Source: Clostridiales bacterium CHKCI006 (GTDB lineage Bacteria; Bacillota_I; Bacilli_A; Erysipelotrichales; Coprobacillaceae). From it: a stretch of 64,000 bases of DNA. The notes beneath the pieces are model-generated. The model saw only the letters and a list, made by a program, of their open reading frames with translations, was not told the DNA's origin and made no database searches. Made by a program: the position numbers and the translations under genes. The stretch covers positions 1 through 64,000 of the forward strand of contig FCNA01000021.1 of the NCBI GenBank assembly GCA_900018345.1, read 5' to 3'. Of this stretch, positions 26,847 through 35,750 are shown piece by piece. Within the stretch, counting starts at the first letter, position 1; the number at the start of each line of letters is the position of its first letter.

Positions 26847-28161
26847 AATCAAAATGCCCATAACCCTCAATGCGGCTTGCCCAGTAAGAATTAGACAAGC
26901 TGGCAATATAAACACCCGTACTTGAAGAACCGGCATGAATAAACTGATTATTGCCTATGTAGATCCCGACATGTGTCAGATGCCCAGTCGTATTGAAGAA
27001 GACCAAATCACCGGGCTGTGGTGATGAGACAAGCGTACAGGCATAATACTGCAGCGTCACTGTACGTGGGATCGCGATCCCTGCCTGACGATAAGACCAC
27101 TGTGCCAGACCGGAACAGTCAAAGACATTCGGACCGGTGCCGCCATAGACATAACGACAGCCATTTTTAGAGAGCGCCGCCTGTACGATACCGGAATGAC
27201 CCGAATAATTCGGTGTTGACGAAGATGAGGAACCACCCGAAGATCCACTGCCTCCCGAAGAAGATGAACCACCATTGCCTGAGGAAGATGAACCACTGCC
27301 TCCCGATGATGAAGATCCATTATTCGAAGAAGACGCCTGTTGCTGTTGCTCCTGCTCCTGTTTTAAACGTTCTTCTTCTTTCTGACGTTCCTCTTCTGCC
27401 AGAATGCGTTTTTCGTTTTCTGTCAAAGACTCGTCAATGGCCCCGATCTCCACATTATAATTATTCATGACAGCGGTCTGTTCATCCAGCGTAGACTGGT
27501 AGCTGTCCGCCTGTTCACTCAACGCATTTTCTAGCTCGGTCTGCTGTGTCTGCAGGACGAAAAGACTGTCATAACTCTCCTGCACGGCAACTTCTTTTTC
27601 TTCCAGTTCCTTTTTATCGTTAGCCAGACCGGTAATCAACTCTTTATCATAGCTTGTCAATTCTTCAACAGACTGCATGCGGTTCAGCAATTCATCAAAG
27701 CTGCCTGCACTTAAGATCACGTTGATCAACTGACCGCCATTGACATAGGACTGCATGATATAGAGACGATCCGCCAATTTGGTTTCCTTGTCCTGGATAT
27801 CGGTATTCAGCTGAGCGATGCTTCCCTGTAATACTTCCAGCTCGTTTTGCACAGAGGCGATCTGCTGATTTGTCGTTTCAAGCTGGGTCTGTACCGCCGC
27901 GAGATCAGACATGGTCGTATCCAGCTGTCCCTGTGTATCCGCAATCGAAGATTTAATGCTTTCGTTTTTTTCTTTTAAATAATCACTAAACTCGGAACAA
28001 ACATTCAGATCACTGCGTGATAAGGATGTCGTATTTTTACATTTCTCTGTGTATTCGTCCTCCTTGCCGGCAAAATTCGTTGCCTGCACTGTTTCACTTG
28101 GATGACAGATGACCCCCAGGGCCAAACATCCGGCTAATAAAAGCCCGAACTTTTTCTTCAT
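26845..28161 (-). CDS. Secreted NlpC/P60 peptidoglycan endopeptidase with coiled coil
   Basis: The 438-residue protein has a signal peptide (about 1-27, ending VQA), a long coiled coil (about 60-260) like PcsB/CwlO-type proteins, a Gly/Ser-rich linker (about 270-315) and a C-terminal NlpC/P60 domain with the catalytic Cys in FDCSGLAQW, His in LTHVGIYIG and a third polar/His residue in FIHAG. It probably cuts stem peptides during growth and division, perhaps activated through FtsEX-like partners; that part is family inference. The ATG follows GGGGAGGAAG, and a TATAAT box lies upstream near 28190. Confidence 0.93.
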   Translation of the reverse strand: MKKKFGLLLAGCLALGVICHPSETVQATNFAGKEDEYTEKCKNTTSLSRSDLNVCSEFSDYLKEKNESIKSSIADTQGQLDTTMSDLAAVQTQLETTNQQIASVQNELEVLQGSIAQLNTDIQDKETKLADRLYIMQSYVNGGQLINVILSAGSFDELLNRMQSVEELTSYDKELITGLANDKKELEEKEVAVQESYDSLFVLQTQQTELENALSEQADSYQSTLDEQTAVMNNYNVEIGAIDESLTENEKRILAEEERQKEEERLKQEQEQQQQASSSNNGSSSSGGSGSSSSGNGGSSSSGGSGSSGGSSSSSTPNYSGHSGIVQAALSKNGCRYVYGGTGPNVFDCSGLAQWSYRQAGIAIPRTVTLQYYACTLVSSPQPGDLVFFNTTGHLTHVGIYIGNNQFIHAGSSSTGVYIASLSNSYWASRIEGYGHFD

Positions 28162-28355
28162 TTGTCTTCCTCCCCGTCTTAATCGACTCTATTATAACAC
28201 AAATCTATTTTTTTTCACTCGAATCAGTAAAAAATGATATTATCACATAAAATTATGCCCAACATAACGAATAACAGTCCCATCTATATGTTTCTACAAC
28301 AAACCATCCTGCACAGTGAGTCTTTTTCACTTCGCAGCAAAGCATTCATATATAT

Positions 28356-28383
28356 AAAAAACGAAGACCTTTCGATCTTCGCT
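28356..28383 (-). terminator. Terminator after tRNA-Gln
   Basis: On the minus strand GCGAAGA and TCTTCG form a stem that is followed by TTTTT, 10 to 40 bases after the tRNA 3' end. Between this and the NlpC/P60 start (28162-28355) I see only the NlpC promoter and AT-rich sequence. Confidence 0.82.
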
Positions 28384-28393
28384 GTATCTTCAT

Positions 28394-28469
28394 TGGCTGG
28401 GGTAGAAGGATTCGAACCTCCACAATGCTTGAGTCAGAGTCAAGTGCCTTACCGTTTGGCTATACCCCA
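28394..28469 (-). tRNA. tRNA-Gln (CTG)
   Basis: Read on the minus strand the gene folds as a cloverleaf. The acceptor arms TGGGGTA/TACCCCA pair fully, the D arm is normal, the anticodon stem is CTTGA/TCAAG with loop CTCTGAC (anticodon CTG), and the T arm contains GGTTCGAATCC. The CCA end is encoded. It decodes CAG. A terminator follows. Confidence 0.96.
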
Positions 28470-28545
28470 ATTTCTTCTGTATCGCTCACTGCTCGTATAT
28501 AATACACTTTTTTAAAACGAAAGTCAACAGGATTTTTAAAAAAAA

Positions 28546-28579
28546 TGATTTTTTTAAAGGGAACCCAAAGGGCTCCCCT
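28546..28579 (-). terminator. Terminator after the hydrogenase-like gene
   Basis: On the minus strand GGGGAGCCC-TTT-GGGTTCCC, with G-T wobbles, is followed by a mixed A/T run containing several T residues. It begins at the stop codon. Confidence 0.7.
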
Positions 28580-30086
28580 ATTCTTCTACCAGTTCTTCCA
28601 GACGCTCCACATAATCGCTCTCGCTGGAAACCTTCTTGGCAGCCGTATTTTTGAAACGATTCACGGCCGCTTTGGCACGAACGATCGGCTGCAGCGTTCC
28701 AGCTCCGGCAATACAGCCACCAGGACACGCCATTCCTTCAAGCAAATAGCCATCATATTTGCCCTTTTGGGCGTCCCTAAGCATCATATAACAATTCTTC
28801 AGGCCTTCTTCTGCATGCACCTTGACTTCCATCTCCGGATGTTTTTGGTGAATACAGTTGACGACGGCCTGTGCGACACCGCCGCTGACAGCAAATCCGC
28901 GGCCATCGGCCGTTGCCTGCTGTAAAGGACTTTCATCGGTCAGCTCATCAAAGGAAATGTCTTTGGCTTCAAACATCCCCATGACTTCTTCAAAGGTCAA
29001 TACAAAATCGACATCACTGCGTACCGATTTCCGGGAAGCTTCAAGTTTTTTGGCTGAGCATGGTCCGATAAAGACCACCTTGCAGTCCGGATGATCTTTT
29101 TTGATCATACGCGCCGTCAGTACCATTGGCGTCAGTGCCATGGAAATATACGATTTAAACTCTGGAAATTCTTTTTTAGCCATTACAGACCAGGACGGAC
29201 AGCAGGAAGTGCCCATGAATGGCTGTTGGGCAGGAACTTTCTCCAGGAAATCCTCCGCCTCTTCCACCGTGCATAGATCAGCACCGACAGCGACTTCTAC
29301 CACATCTTCAAAGCCCAGCTTTTTCATGGCTCCACGCAACTTTTCCGGTGTTACCTTAGGACCCAACTGACCGACAAAGGCAGGTGCAATGGCAGCATAC
29401 ACATGGTATCCCTGTTTGATCGCCGTAATCAGTTGGAAGATCTGTCCCTTATCACTGATGGCACCAAATGGGCAGTTGACTAAACACATCCCACAGGAAA
29501 CACATTTGTCATAGTCGATCTTGGCATGCCCGTTTTCATCCGAATGGATCGCATCCATACCGCAGGCCTTGGCGCATGGTCGCTCTAATTTCATGATGGC
29601 CCCATATGGACAGTTTTTCATACACAATCCACATTTGACACATTTGGACTGGTCAATGACACTGCGGCCATTGATAATCGAAATGGCATCCTTAGGACAG
29701 ACTTCAACACATGGATGCGCCAAACAGCCCTGGCAGGCATCAGTGACCCGCACCTCATTATCCGGACAGGCATGACAGGCAAACTTAATAATATTGATAA
29801 GTGGAGGTTCATAATACTTCTCGGCAATAATACTTTCACTGATTCCCTGCGTCAAAGGCGCATGCTGGTCGATCGGACGTAAAGGCAGTCCCATCGCTAA
29901 GCGTAAACGCTCACCGACGATTGCACGCTCCAAAAAGATACTTTCTCTTAGCGTTGCGACTTCTCCCGGAATGATCTTGTAAGGCAATTCCTCGATTACC
30001 GAATAGTCACCGTTATAAGCCATTCGTGCAATCTCGGTAAAGATCTTTCTTCGAATGTCTGTAATTGAAGATTGAATTCCTCTCAT
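28578..30086 (-). CDS. Monomeric [FeFe] hydrogenase-like protein
   Basis: The 502-residue protein has three to four ferredoxin-type clusters between residues 100 and 215 (CHACPDN, CQGCLAHPCVEVCP, CVKCGLCMKNCP, CVSCGMCLVNCP) and then an H-cluster domain with TSCCPSW, GPCSAKKLE and EGMACPGGCIAGAG. These are the L1, L2 and L3 motifs, including the two L1 cysteines and the L3 cysteines that hold the active iron site. L2 reads GPC rather than the MPC of classical enzymes, as in divergent (group B-like) members. It may make or sense H2. Maturases HydE/F/G are not in this window. The ATG follows AAGGAGG. Confidence 0.88.
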   Translation of the reverse strand: MRGIQSSITDIRRKIFTEIARMAYNGDYSVIEELPYKIIPGEVATLRESIFLERAIVGERLRLAMGLPLRPIDQHAPLTQGISESIIAEKYYEPPLINIIKFACHACPDNEVRVTDACQGCLAHPCVEVCPKDAISIINGRSVIDQSKCVKCGLCMKNCPYGAIMKLERPCAKACGMDAIHSDENGHAKIDYDKCVSCGMCLVNCPFGAISDKGQIFQLITAIKQGYHVYAAIAPAFVGQLGPKVTPEKLRGAMKKLGFEDVVEVAVGADLCTVEEAEDFLEKVPAQQPFMGTSCCPSWSVMAKKEFPEFKSYISMALTPMVLTARMIKKDHPDCKVVFIGPCSAKKLEASRKSVRSDVDFVLTFEEVMGMFEAKDISFDELTDESPLQQATADGRGFAVSGGVAQAVVNCIHQKHPEMEVKVHAEEGLKNCYMMLRDAQKGKYDGYLLEGMACPGGCIAGAGTLQPIVRAKAAVNRFKNTAAKKVSSESDYVERLEELVEE

Positions 30087-30156
30087 TCGTTTTATCCTCC
30101 TTCTACTCTACTCTCCACACCTCTATTATAATACAATTTCCGCACTTTTCATCAAA

Positions 30157-30184
30157 AAAAGAGAAGTCCTGCCAGACTTCTCTA
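30157..30184 (-). terminator. Terminator after rpoE
   Basis: On the minus strand AGAGAAGTC-TGGCAG-GACTTCTCT is followed by seven T residues and starts at the stop codon. Confidence 0.92.
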
Positions 30185-30559
30185 ATCATCAAAGGAATCG
30201 GTATCCGCAAATGTTCCGTCATCCTGTTCTTCTTCATCGAAGAATTCTTCCTCTTCTTCACTATTTGGATCGCGATCATCATCATCCTGATAATCAGCGT
30301 AAATATCGTTCATATCGATGTGTACATCTTCGAATTTATGACGTTCACGCAGATCCCAGCGATTTTCACCAGTCGTAATAAAACGACCATCCAAAGTAAT
30401 GTTCGTATAGAATAATGACTGGTTTTCCTGGCTTGCTGCTTCATCAAAGCCTTTGATCTCACAGACTTCTTTATAAAGCTTATTGAAATCAACAGCTTTT
30501 TTCTTATGCATCATTAAATCATATGCAACATCCAACATCGAAACCTGACTGTAATCCAT
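30182..30559 (-). CDS. rpoE: RNA polymerase delta subunit
   Basis: The 125-residue protein has the folded N-terminal HARE domain (about 1-80, ending NRWDLRERHKF) and a strongly acidic tail (Asp/Glu runs from about 86 on). Delta is found in Firmicutes, speeds RNA polymerase recycling and helps respond to nucleotide levels. It lies 14 bases after argS on the same strand and is probably cotranscribed with it. Confidence 0.93.
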   Translation of the reverse strand: MDYSQVSMLDVAYDLMMHKKKAVDFNKLYKEVCEIKGFDEAASQENQSLFYTNITLDGRFITTGENRWDLRERHKFEDVHIDMNDIYADYQDDDDRDPNSEEEEEFFDEEEQDDGTFADTDSFDD

Positions 30560-30573
30560 CTTTTCTCCTCCTC

Positions 30574-32235
30574 TTACATTTTACGTGGGGCACTGACCCC
30601 GATCAAATTCAACGCATTCGCTAAAGTGATCCGGCTGGCCTCTACTAACGCCAGACGCTCCTGACTCAATGTCAGATTCGCTGGATCAACGACCTTGCAT
30701 TCGTTATAGAAGCTGTGGAACAGGGCCGCTAAACGCTGAATATAAGTGGCAATCTTGTGAGGTGCCCGCAGCTTGGCGGCATCAATCACGGTATTTCTGA
30801 ATTCATTGATATGTTTTAATAATTCGATTTCCTTAGGATGACCCAGATCTTCATAGTGGTCCGCTAACTGCATACCGGCTTTTTGCGCCATCTCTTCAAT
30901 GGAGCACATTCTGGCATGCGCGTACTGCGCATAATAGACCGGATTGTCATTGGTCTTGCTGGTGGCAAGATCCAGATCAAAATCAAACATCGAGCTGCCG
31001 GCCTTGCTGGCAAAGAAGTAACGCGTCGCATCCACACCGATCTCTTCCATCAGGTCACGAATCGTTACCGCATTACCGGTACGCTTGGACATTTTGACTT
31101 CCTGTCCATCCCGCACTAAACGCACCATCTGCATGATGTCCACTTCCAGCTGATCTGGCTGATAACCAAAGGCCTGAATGCTGGCCTTCAAACGAGCAAT
31201 GTAACCATGGTGATCGGCCCCCAGCAGATCGACCAAGTAATCATAACCGCGGGACAGCTTATTTAAATGATAGCTGATATCCGGCGTCAGATAGGTGTAG
31301 CTGCCATCACTTTTGACCAGGACACGATCCTTATCATCACCAAACGCTGTCGTTTTAAACCAAAGCGCGCCATCCTTTTCATAGGTCAGCCCTTTGGCCT
31401 TCAGTTCTTCGACCCGTTTTGCGACCTCTCCGGATTCATAAAGAGAGGTTTCTGAAAACCAGACATCAAAAGAGACACCAAAGTCCTTCAGTACACCTTT
31501 GAGTTTTTCCAGCTCATGATCGACTCCGACTTTGCGGAAATACTGATAAGCTTCTTTGGAATCGTCATTCAGATAACGATCGCCGATCTCTTCTTTGATC
31601 TTACCTGCAATGCCAATGACATCCTTACCATAATAACCGTCTTCAGGCATTGCTTTCTCAACACCAAAAGCCTGATGATAGCGGGCAATCAAAGAAAGCG
31701 CGAGATTATCGATCTGCTTACCGGCATCGTTGATATAATACTCGCTGGTCACCTCATAACCGGCAGCACGCATGATCCGGCAGATACTGTCCCCAAGACT
31801 CGCTCCGCGCGCATGTCCCAGATGCAGATCACCAGTTGGGTTCGCTGAAACAAATTCCACATTATAGCGCACTGGCTTAGCTTGCGTGGTATGACCATAA
31901 TGTTCTTTTTCTTTTAAAACTTCCCCGATCACTGACGTCAGGGCATCACTTTTCATAAAGCAATTAATAAAACCGGGACCCGCAATCTCCACACGGTCAA
32001 TATTGGCCTGATCCAGGTCGATTGCCTCGACGATGGCATTGGCAATCTCGCGTGGATTACGACGCAGCTGACGTGTCAATTGCATCGCAATATTGGATGA
32101 GTAGTCACCGTTTTGTGTATTTTTAGGAATCTCAATGACGATGGTCTGCGGATCCTGATGATCGACCAATCCCGCTTTTTCCACCGCCTGAGCCAGGCTC
32201 AGCTTGAGTGCTTCCTCAATTTTGTTTACTGACAT
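30574..32235 (-). CDS. argS: Arginyl-tRNA synthetase
   Basis: The class I enzyme charges tRNA-Arg. It shows the N-terminal additional domain (about 1-110), the HIGH-type motif HLGHARGA after SANPTGD (about 127-140), KMSKRTGN and the C-terminal anticodon-binding helical domain. The ATG at 32235 follows GAGGAGGCAAG and yields 553 residues; the longer frame adds 17 residues upstream without support. rpoE follows. Confidence 0.96.
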   Translation of the reverse strand: MSVNKIEEALKLSLAQAVEKAGLVDHQDPQTIVIEIPKNTQNGDYSSNIAMQLTRQLRRNPREIANAIVEAIDLDQANIDRVEIAGPGFINCFMKSDALTSVIGEVLKEKEHYGHTTQAKPVRYNVEFVSANPTGDLHLGHARGASLGDSICRIMRAAGYEVTSEYYINDAGKQIDNLALSLIARYHQAFGVEKAMPEDGYYGKDVIGIAGKIKEEIGDRYLNDDSKEAYQYFRKVGVDHELEKLKGVLKDFGVSFDVWFSETSLYESGEVAKRVEELKAKGLTYEKDGALWFKTTAFGDDKDRVLVKSDGSYTYLTPDISYHLNKLSRGYDYLVDLLGADHHGYIARLKASIQAFGYQPDQLEVDIMQMVRLVRDGQEVKMSKRTGNAVTIRDLMEEIGVDATRYFFASKAGSSMFDFDLDLATSKTNDNPVYYAQYAHARMCSIEEMAQKAGMQLADHYEDLGHPKEIELLKHINEFRNTVIDAAKLRAPHKIATYIQRLAALFHSFYNECKVVDPANLTLSQERLALVEASRITLANALNLIGVSAPRKM

Positions 32236-32324
32236 AACTTGCCTCCTCACTCTTTTTGCACTATATACAATATCACAAACGCTCACTAAAAAAAAGAAAA
32301 AAAGTGTTCATCTCGTGCGTTTTT

Positions 32325-32708
32325 TTAACGAAGGACCAGGGTGAGATAAACTTTGCTGATAAGCGTCTTGCGATCATACAGACGATAGGCCAGCTTGAGT
32401 CGTTGATCATCCCAGGCATACTGGACAAGCTCACTTTCCAGATCCAGAATGCCATAGGCTGTCTGGTAAGCGACCGGGATCCGTTGATCCCTTCGCAGTT
32501 TCAGATGGCTCTTGTCATGATAAAGATGCACCTCGTCCTTTTCCAGGTAAAAACGCATCTGTCCATGCTCGGATGACTCGACCGTCCAGATCTCACTGTT
32601 GTTTTTTGTTTCACGGCTGCCTTCTGCTTCAAAATGACTGCTTATGCGATCATCCTCATGAACGATCACAGACTGATAGTAAAATTTCGTTTTCTTTTTC
32701 AAATGCAT
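32325..32708 (-). CDS. DUF1934 (YwiB-like) beta-barrel protein
   Basis: The 127-residue protein is rich in beta strands and matches the small DUF1934/YwiB family often located next to argS in Firmicutes. Function is unknown, with a calycin-like barrel expected. It lies directly upstream of argS. The ATG at 32708 has no Shine-Dalgarno site and is only about 12 bases from a TATAAT box, so the mRNA may be nearly leaderless. Confidence 0.75.
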   Translation of the reverse strand: MHLKKKTKFYYQSVIVHEDDRISSHFEAEGSRETKNNSEIWTVESSEHGQMRFYLEKDEVHLYHDKSHLKLRRDQRIPVAYQTAYGILDLESELVQYAWDDQRLKLAYRLYDRKTLISKVYLTLVLR

Positions 32709-32719
32709 CACCAAAGTAT

Positions 32720-32725
32720 ATTATA
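32720..32725 (-). promoter_or_regulatory. -10 box of the DUF1934-argS-rpoE operon
   Basis: TATAAT on the minus strand just upstream of the DUF1934 start. TTGACA occurs only nine bases further upstream, too close to serve as its -35 box. Confidence 0.45.
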
Positions 32726-32765
32726 GCAGAAAGCTGTCAAAAGTATAGTTTGAGGTGAGCTTTCC

Positions 32766-34670
32766 ATGAGAAAAGTCATCAAAATCATGGGTATTATTCT
32801 AGGCAGCCTGACAAGTCTAGTCGTCCTGCTGTACGGGATTGCTTTTCTAGCCGGTAAACCCGAGATCGGGATAGCCCAATCATTAGAGATGGTCGATCGC
32901 GATGGCGAGACCTTCTATGTTTCTATCAACGACAGCACCAGCGAATGGGTCACGCTGGAGGAGGTCAGCCCTTATTTCATCGATGCCCTGCTTGATACCG
33001 AAGATCAGTATTTCTACTGGCATCCCGGCTTCGATCTGATCGGAATTGCCCGTGCGGCCATGATCGATCTCAAAAATATGAATCTCAACCAGGGCGCCAG
33101 CACGATCACCCAACAATATGTCAAGAATCTTTTTCTGACGAACGAAAAAAGCTGGACGCGCAAATTCAAGGAAGCTTTTTTGACCATGCAGGTGGAGACG
33201 CATTACAGTAAAGACGAGATCTTAGAAGGTTATCTGAACACTGTTTATTTTGGCCATGGCTGCTATGGTCTGGAAGCTGCCAGCCAATATTATTTCAGTC
33301 AATCCAGTCAGTCGCTCAACCTTAGCCAGGCAAGTCTTCTGGCCGGGATGGTCAACGGTCCGGAGCTCTATTCGCCCATCAAGAATCCGGAGCTTGCCAA
33401 AGAGAGACAAAGCGTGGTCCTGAATGCCATGAAAAACCATGGGCATATTAATGAGCTGGAATATGAAGCCACGCTGGCCAGCCCGATCGAACTACAGGTG
33501 CAGGACCAGGAAGATGAAAATGTCACGGAAGGCTATTATGTCGATTATGTCAAAAGTGAATTGGCCAGACTGGGATTTGATGATGAGAAATATCGCTCCC
33601 AGGGGCTCAAAGTCTATACGACCATGGATACCGAGCTCCAGCTGACCCTCTCCCGCGCTATCACAAAGTATCTGGGAGAGGATGAACTGCAAAATGCCGT
33701 CGTCTGTCTGAAACCGTACACCAGTGAGATCCTGGCGCTCTCGGGCGGAAATAACTATCAGGATTCGCAATACAATCGTGCCCTCTACGCCAAAAGACAA
33801 ATGGCTTCAACGGTCAAGCCCCTGCTTTATTATGACGCTTTAGCGAACGGTATGGATCCGCTCACTACCTTTATGAGCGAAAAAACAACCTTTCAATTAG
33901 CCAATCATGAAACCTACAGTCCGCAAAACTTTAATGATGCCTACCCGAACCAGGAAATCACGATGATCAATGCCCTGGCGACTTCGGACAACATCTATGC
34001 CGTCAAGACGCATTTATTTTTAGGCACGAACCAGTTAGCCCAATCACTGAAAGATTTTGGTTTTAGTGAAGTCAAAGACAATGCTTCCCTGGCCTTAGGG
34101 ACGGTGGATACCTCGATCCTGCAGCTGGCCGGCATGTATAATACATTTGCCAGTGAGGGAATGTATCAGGAGCCTTATGCGATTACCCGCATTGAAAACC
34201 GGAATGGCGAAGTGCTTTATACGCATCAGGAAAAGACCGAAGAAAAACTGGATCAGGACCTTTGTCTGGTCATGAATCAGATGATGACAGCCACTTTTGA
34301 TGCCAGTCTTGTCGGTTATGCCACCCCAACCATGCTCTCTTTTAAGACCGATCACACCTTTGCCGCCAAAACAGGCAGCAGTGACTGGGACAGCTGGGTG
34401 GTTGGCTTTAATCCGGAGATCCTGGTTGGCGTCTGGACAGGCTATGACGATATGTCGCCTTTCCCTGAGGAGCACAAGACCGTTGCCCGGGAAATCTTTC
34501 GGGATCTGACCAGCTTCTATATGGAAGGTCAAGAGGATGTCTGGTATCAGCCGACTGCCAATCTGGTTCAGGTTCCGATCGATCCTGCCGATGGTACCCT
34601 GGATCCTAACGGCAGCATCTACTGGTTTTACAACCGTCCCGGCGATCTGCAAATCCCCGATCCTACTTAA
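32766..34670 (+). CDS. Class A penicillin-binding protein
   Basis: This bifunctional wall-synthesis enzyme has an N-terminal membrane anchor (about 7-29), a glycosyltransferase 51 domain (EDQYFYWHPGFD, QGASTITQQYVKN, RKFKEA) and a transpeptidase domain with the SxxK motif in MASTVKPLLY (near residue 348), SDN near 405 and KTGSSD near 537. It polymerises glycan strands and cross-links peptides outside the membrane. At 634 residues it is a short PBP1/PBP2A-like form without a long C-terminal tail. GAGGTGAG precedes the ATG. It is divergent from the DUF1934-argS operon. Confidence 0.94.
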   Translation: MRKVIKIMGIILGSLTSLVVLLYGIAFLAGKPEIGIAQSLEMVDRDGETFYVSINDSTSEWVTLEEVSPYFIDALLDTEDQYFYWHPGFDLIGIARAAMIDLKNMNLNQGASTITQQYVKNLFLTNEKSWTRKFKEAFLTMQVETHYSKDEILEGYLNTVYFGHGCYGLEAASQYYFSQSSQSLNLSQASLLAGMVNGPELYSPIKNPELAKERQSVVLNAMKNHGHINELEYEATLASPIELQVQDQEDENVTEGYYVDYVKSELARLGFDDEKYRSQGLKVYTTMDTELQLTLSRAITKYLGEDELQNAVVCLKPYTSEILALSGGNNYQDSQYNRALYAKRQMASTVKPLLYYDALANGMDPLTTFMSEKTTFQLANHETYSPQNFNDAYPNQEITMINALATSDNIYAVKTHLFLGTNQLAQSLKDFGFSEVKDNASLALGTVDTSILQLAGMYNTFASEGMYQEPYAITRIENRNGEVLYTHQEKTEEKLDQDLCLVMNQMMTATFDASLVGYATPTMLSFKTDHTFAAKTGSSDWDSWVVGFNPEILVGVWTGYDDMSPFPEEHKTVAREIFRDLTSFYMEGQEDVWYQPTANLVQVPIDPADGTLDPNGSIYWFYNRPGDLQIPDPT

Positions 34671-34694
34671 AAAAGACCATTAAAGGTCTTTTAA
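34668..34694. terminator. Bidirectional terminator between the PBP and the glycosylase
   Basis: AAAAGACC-ATTAAA-GGTCTTTT lies between the converging stop codons at 34670 and 34680 and has A/T flanks suitable in both directions. Confidence 0.82.
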
Positions 34695-35162
34695 AATGAT
34701 GCGATAAGCCTCACAGAGCATGTCTAGAGACATGCGGCAGTTAGCCGGACTGGTGGAAGGCAGACTGACGGCATGCAGTCCTGTCAGCGGGTATTGATAA
34801 CGTTCGTATAACTGATAAGCTTTCTTGCCAGTTGTATAGATGCTCTTAATCTGACTTTGACTGAGCAGTGGCTGCAGATTGGCTGGTACGACCCTGGCAA
34901 TTGACTGATCCGCAGCCCCTTTGATATCACAGGCTTCCAGCACATCGTATAAAGCGATGTGCTTTTCATGCAGAAAAGCCGCCTGATCTTCCGGACACTT
35001 CAAGCTGACATCGAACAATGCTTCCATTACCCGCCAGAAACGATTTTGCGGATGACCATAATAGAAGCCAACCTCACGCGATTTAGGCGAAGGCATGGTC
35101 CCCAAAATCAGGATCTTCGAAGCGGCATCATAGATGGGAGAAAGCGTATGGGTCACTCTCAT
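34680..35162 (-). CDS. Mug/HDG-type DNA-deoxyinosine glycosylase
   Basis: The 160-residue protein belongs to the uracil-DNA glycosylase superfamily. It shows ILGTMPSPKSRE near the N-terminus, the YGHPQNRFW substrate-pocket stretch and a late LPSTSPAN motif, the pattern of family 6 (hypoxanthine/deoxyinosine) glycosylases. It likely removes deaminated purines from DNA. Its ATG overlaps the RNase H stop in ATGA. Confidence 0.87.
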   Translation of the reverse strand: MRVTHTLSPIYDAASKILILGTMPSPKSREVGFYYGHPQNRFWRVMEALFDVSLKCPEDQAAFLHEKHIALYDVLEACDIKGAADQSIARVVPANLQPLLSQSQIKSIYTTGKKAYQLYERYQYPLTGLHAVSLPSTSPANCRMSLDMLCEAYRIILKDL

Positions 35163-35746
35163 CCATCCAACCCCAGGGCTTTTTTGGCCAAGGCATCCGC
35201 CTCATCATTGAGCGGATGATTCGAATGGCTCTTGATCTTGCGAAAACGGATCTGCATCGCTTGGGACATCTGTAAATAGAAATCCCGATAAGCTTTCGTT
35301 CCCGCTTTGTTGGCCTGCCATTGTCCCGTGCACCAGTTTTCGATCCCCGCATAATCGTAGCAGATTTCCAGGCTCTGACACTGATGATCGTAGGCAAACT
35401 GCATGGCTTTCTTGGCCCCTTCGATCTCCCCGGCCACATTGCGCATGGACATCATCTCAGGATCACGCAGCATCATCGAAAAAGTATATTTCTTCTGCTG
35501 ATAAAACAGAACGACCCCATAACTATAACAAAATGTGCTTTGATCAAAGCTGCCATCCACATAGGCAACACATTCAGCCTGTTCCGTGGTTGCCTTGGCT
35601 TCCGGTGCCATAAACTGTTTGGCGGCTTCTAAGGTCGTAAAACTTTTATATTTGGCATTCGGATAGCCGTTTACCTGCGCCTTACATTCATCCCAGGACG
35701 AATAGATGCCCGGTTGACGGCCGACCCGCACCGCATAATATTTCAT
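35159..35746 (-). CDS. Ribonuclease H with viroplasmin-type N-terminal domain
   Basis: The 195-residue protein has an N-terminal viroplasmin/hybrid-binding domain (about 1-48, KYYAVRVGRQPGIYSSWDEC) and an RNase H1 domain with catalytic acids in YVDGSFD, EIEGAKKA, CYDYAGIENW and NDEADALA. It removes RNA from RNA-DNA hybrids. It lies four bases after the flippase gene and overlaps the glycosylase gene, so the three form one transcript. Confidence 0.92.
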   Translation of the reverse strand: MKYYAVRVGRQPGIYSSWDECKAQVNGYPNAKYKSFTTLEAAKQFMAPEAKATTEQAECVAYVDGSFDQSTFCYSYGVVLFYQQKKYTFSMMLRDPEMMSMRNVAGEIEGAKKAMQFAYDHQCQSLEICYDYAGIENWCTGQWQANKAGTKAYRDFYLQMSQAMQIRFRKIKSHSNHPLNDEADALAKKALGLDG

Positions 35747-35750
35747 AATA

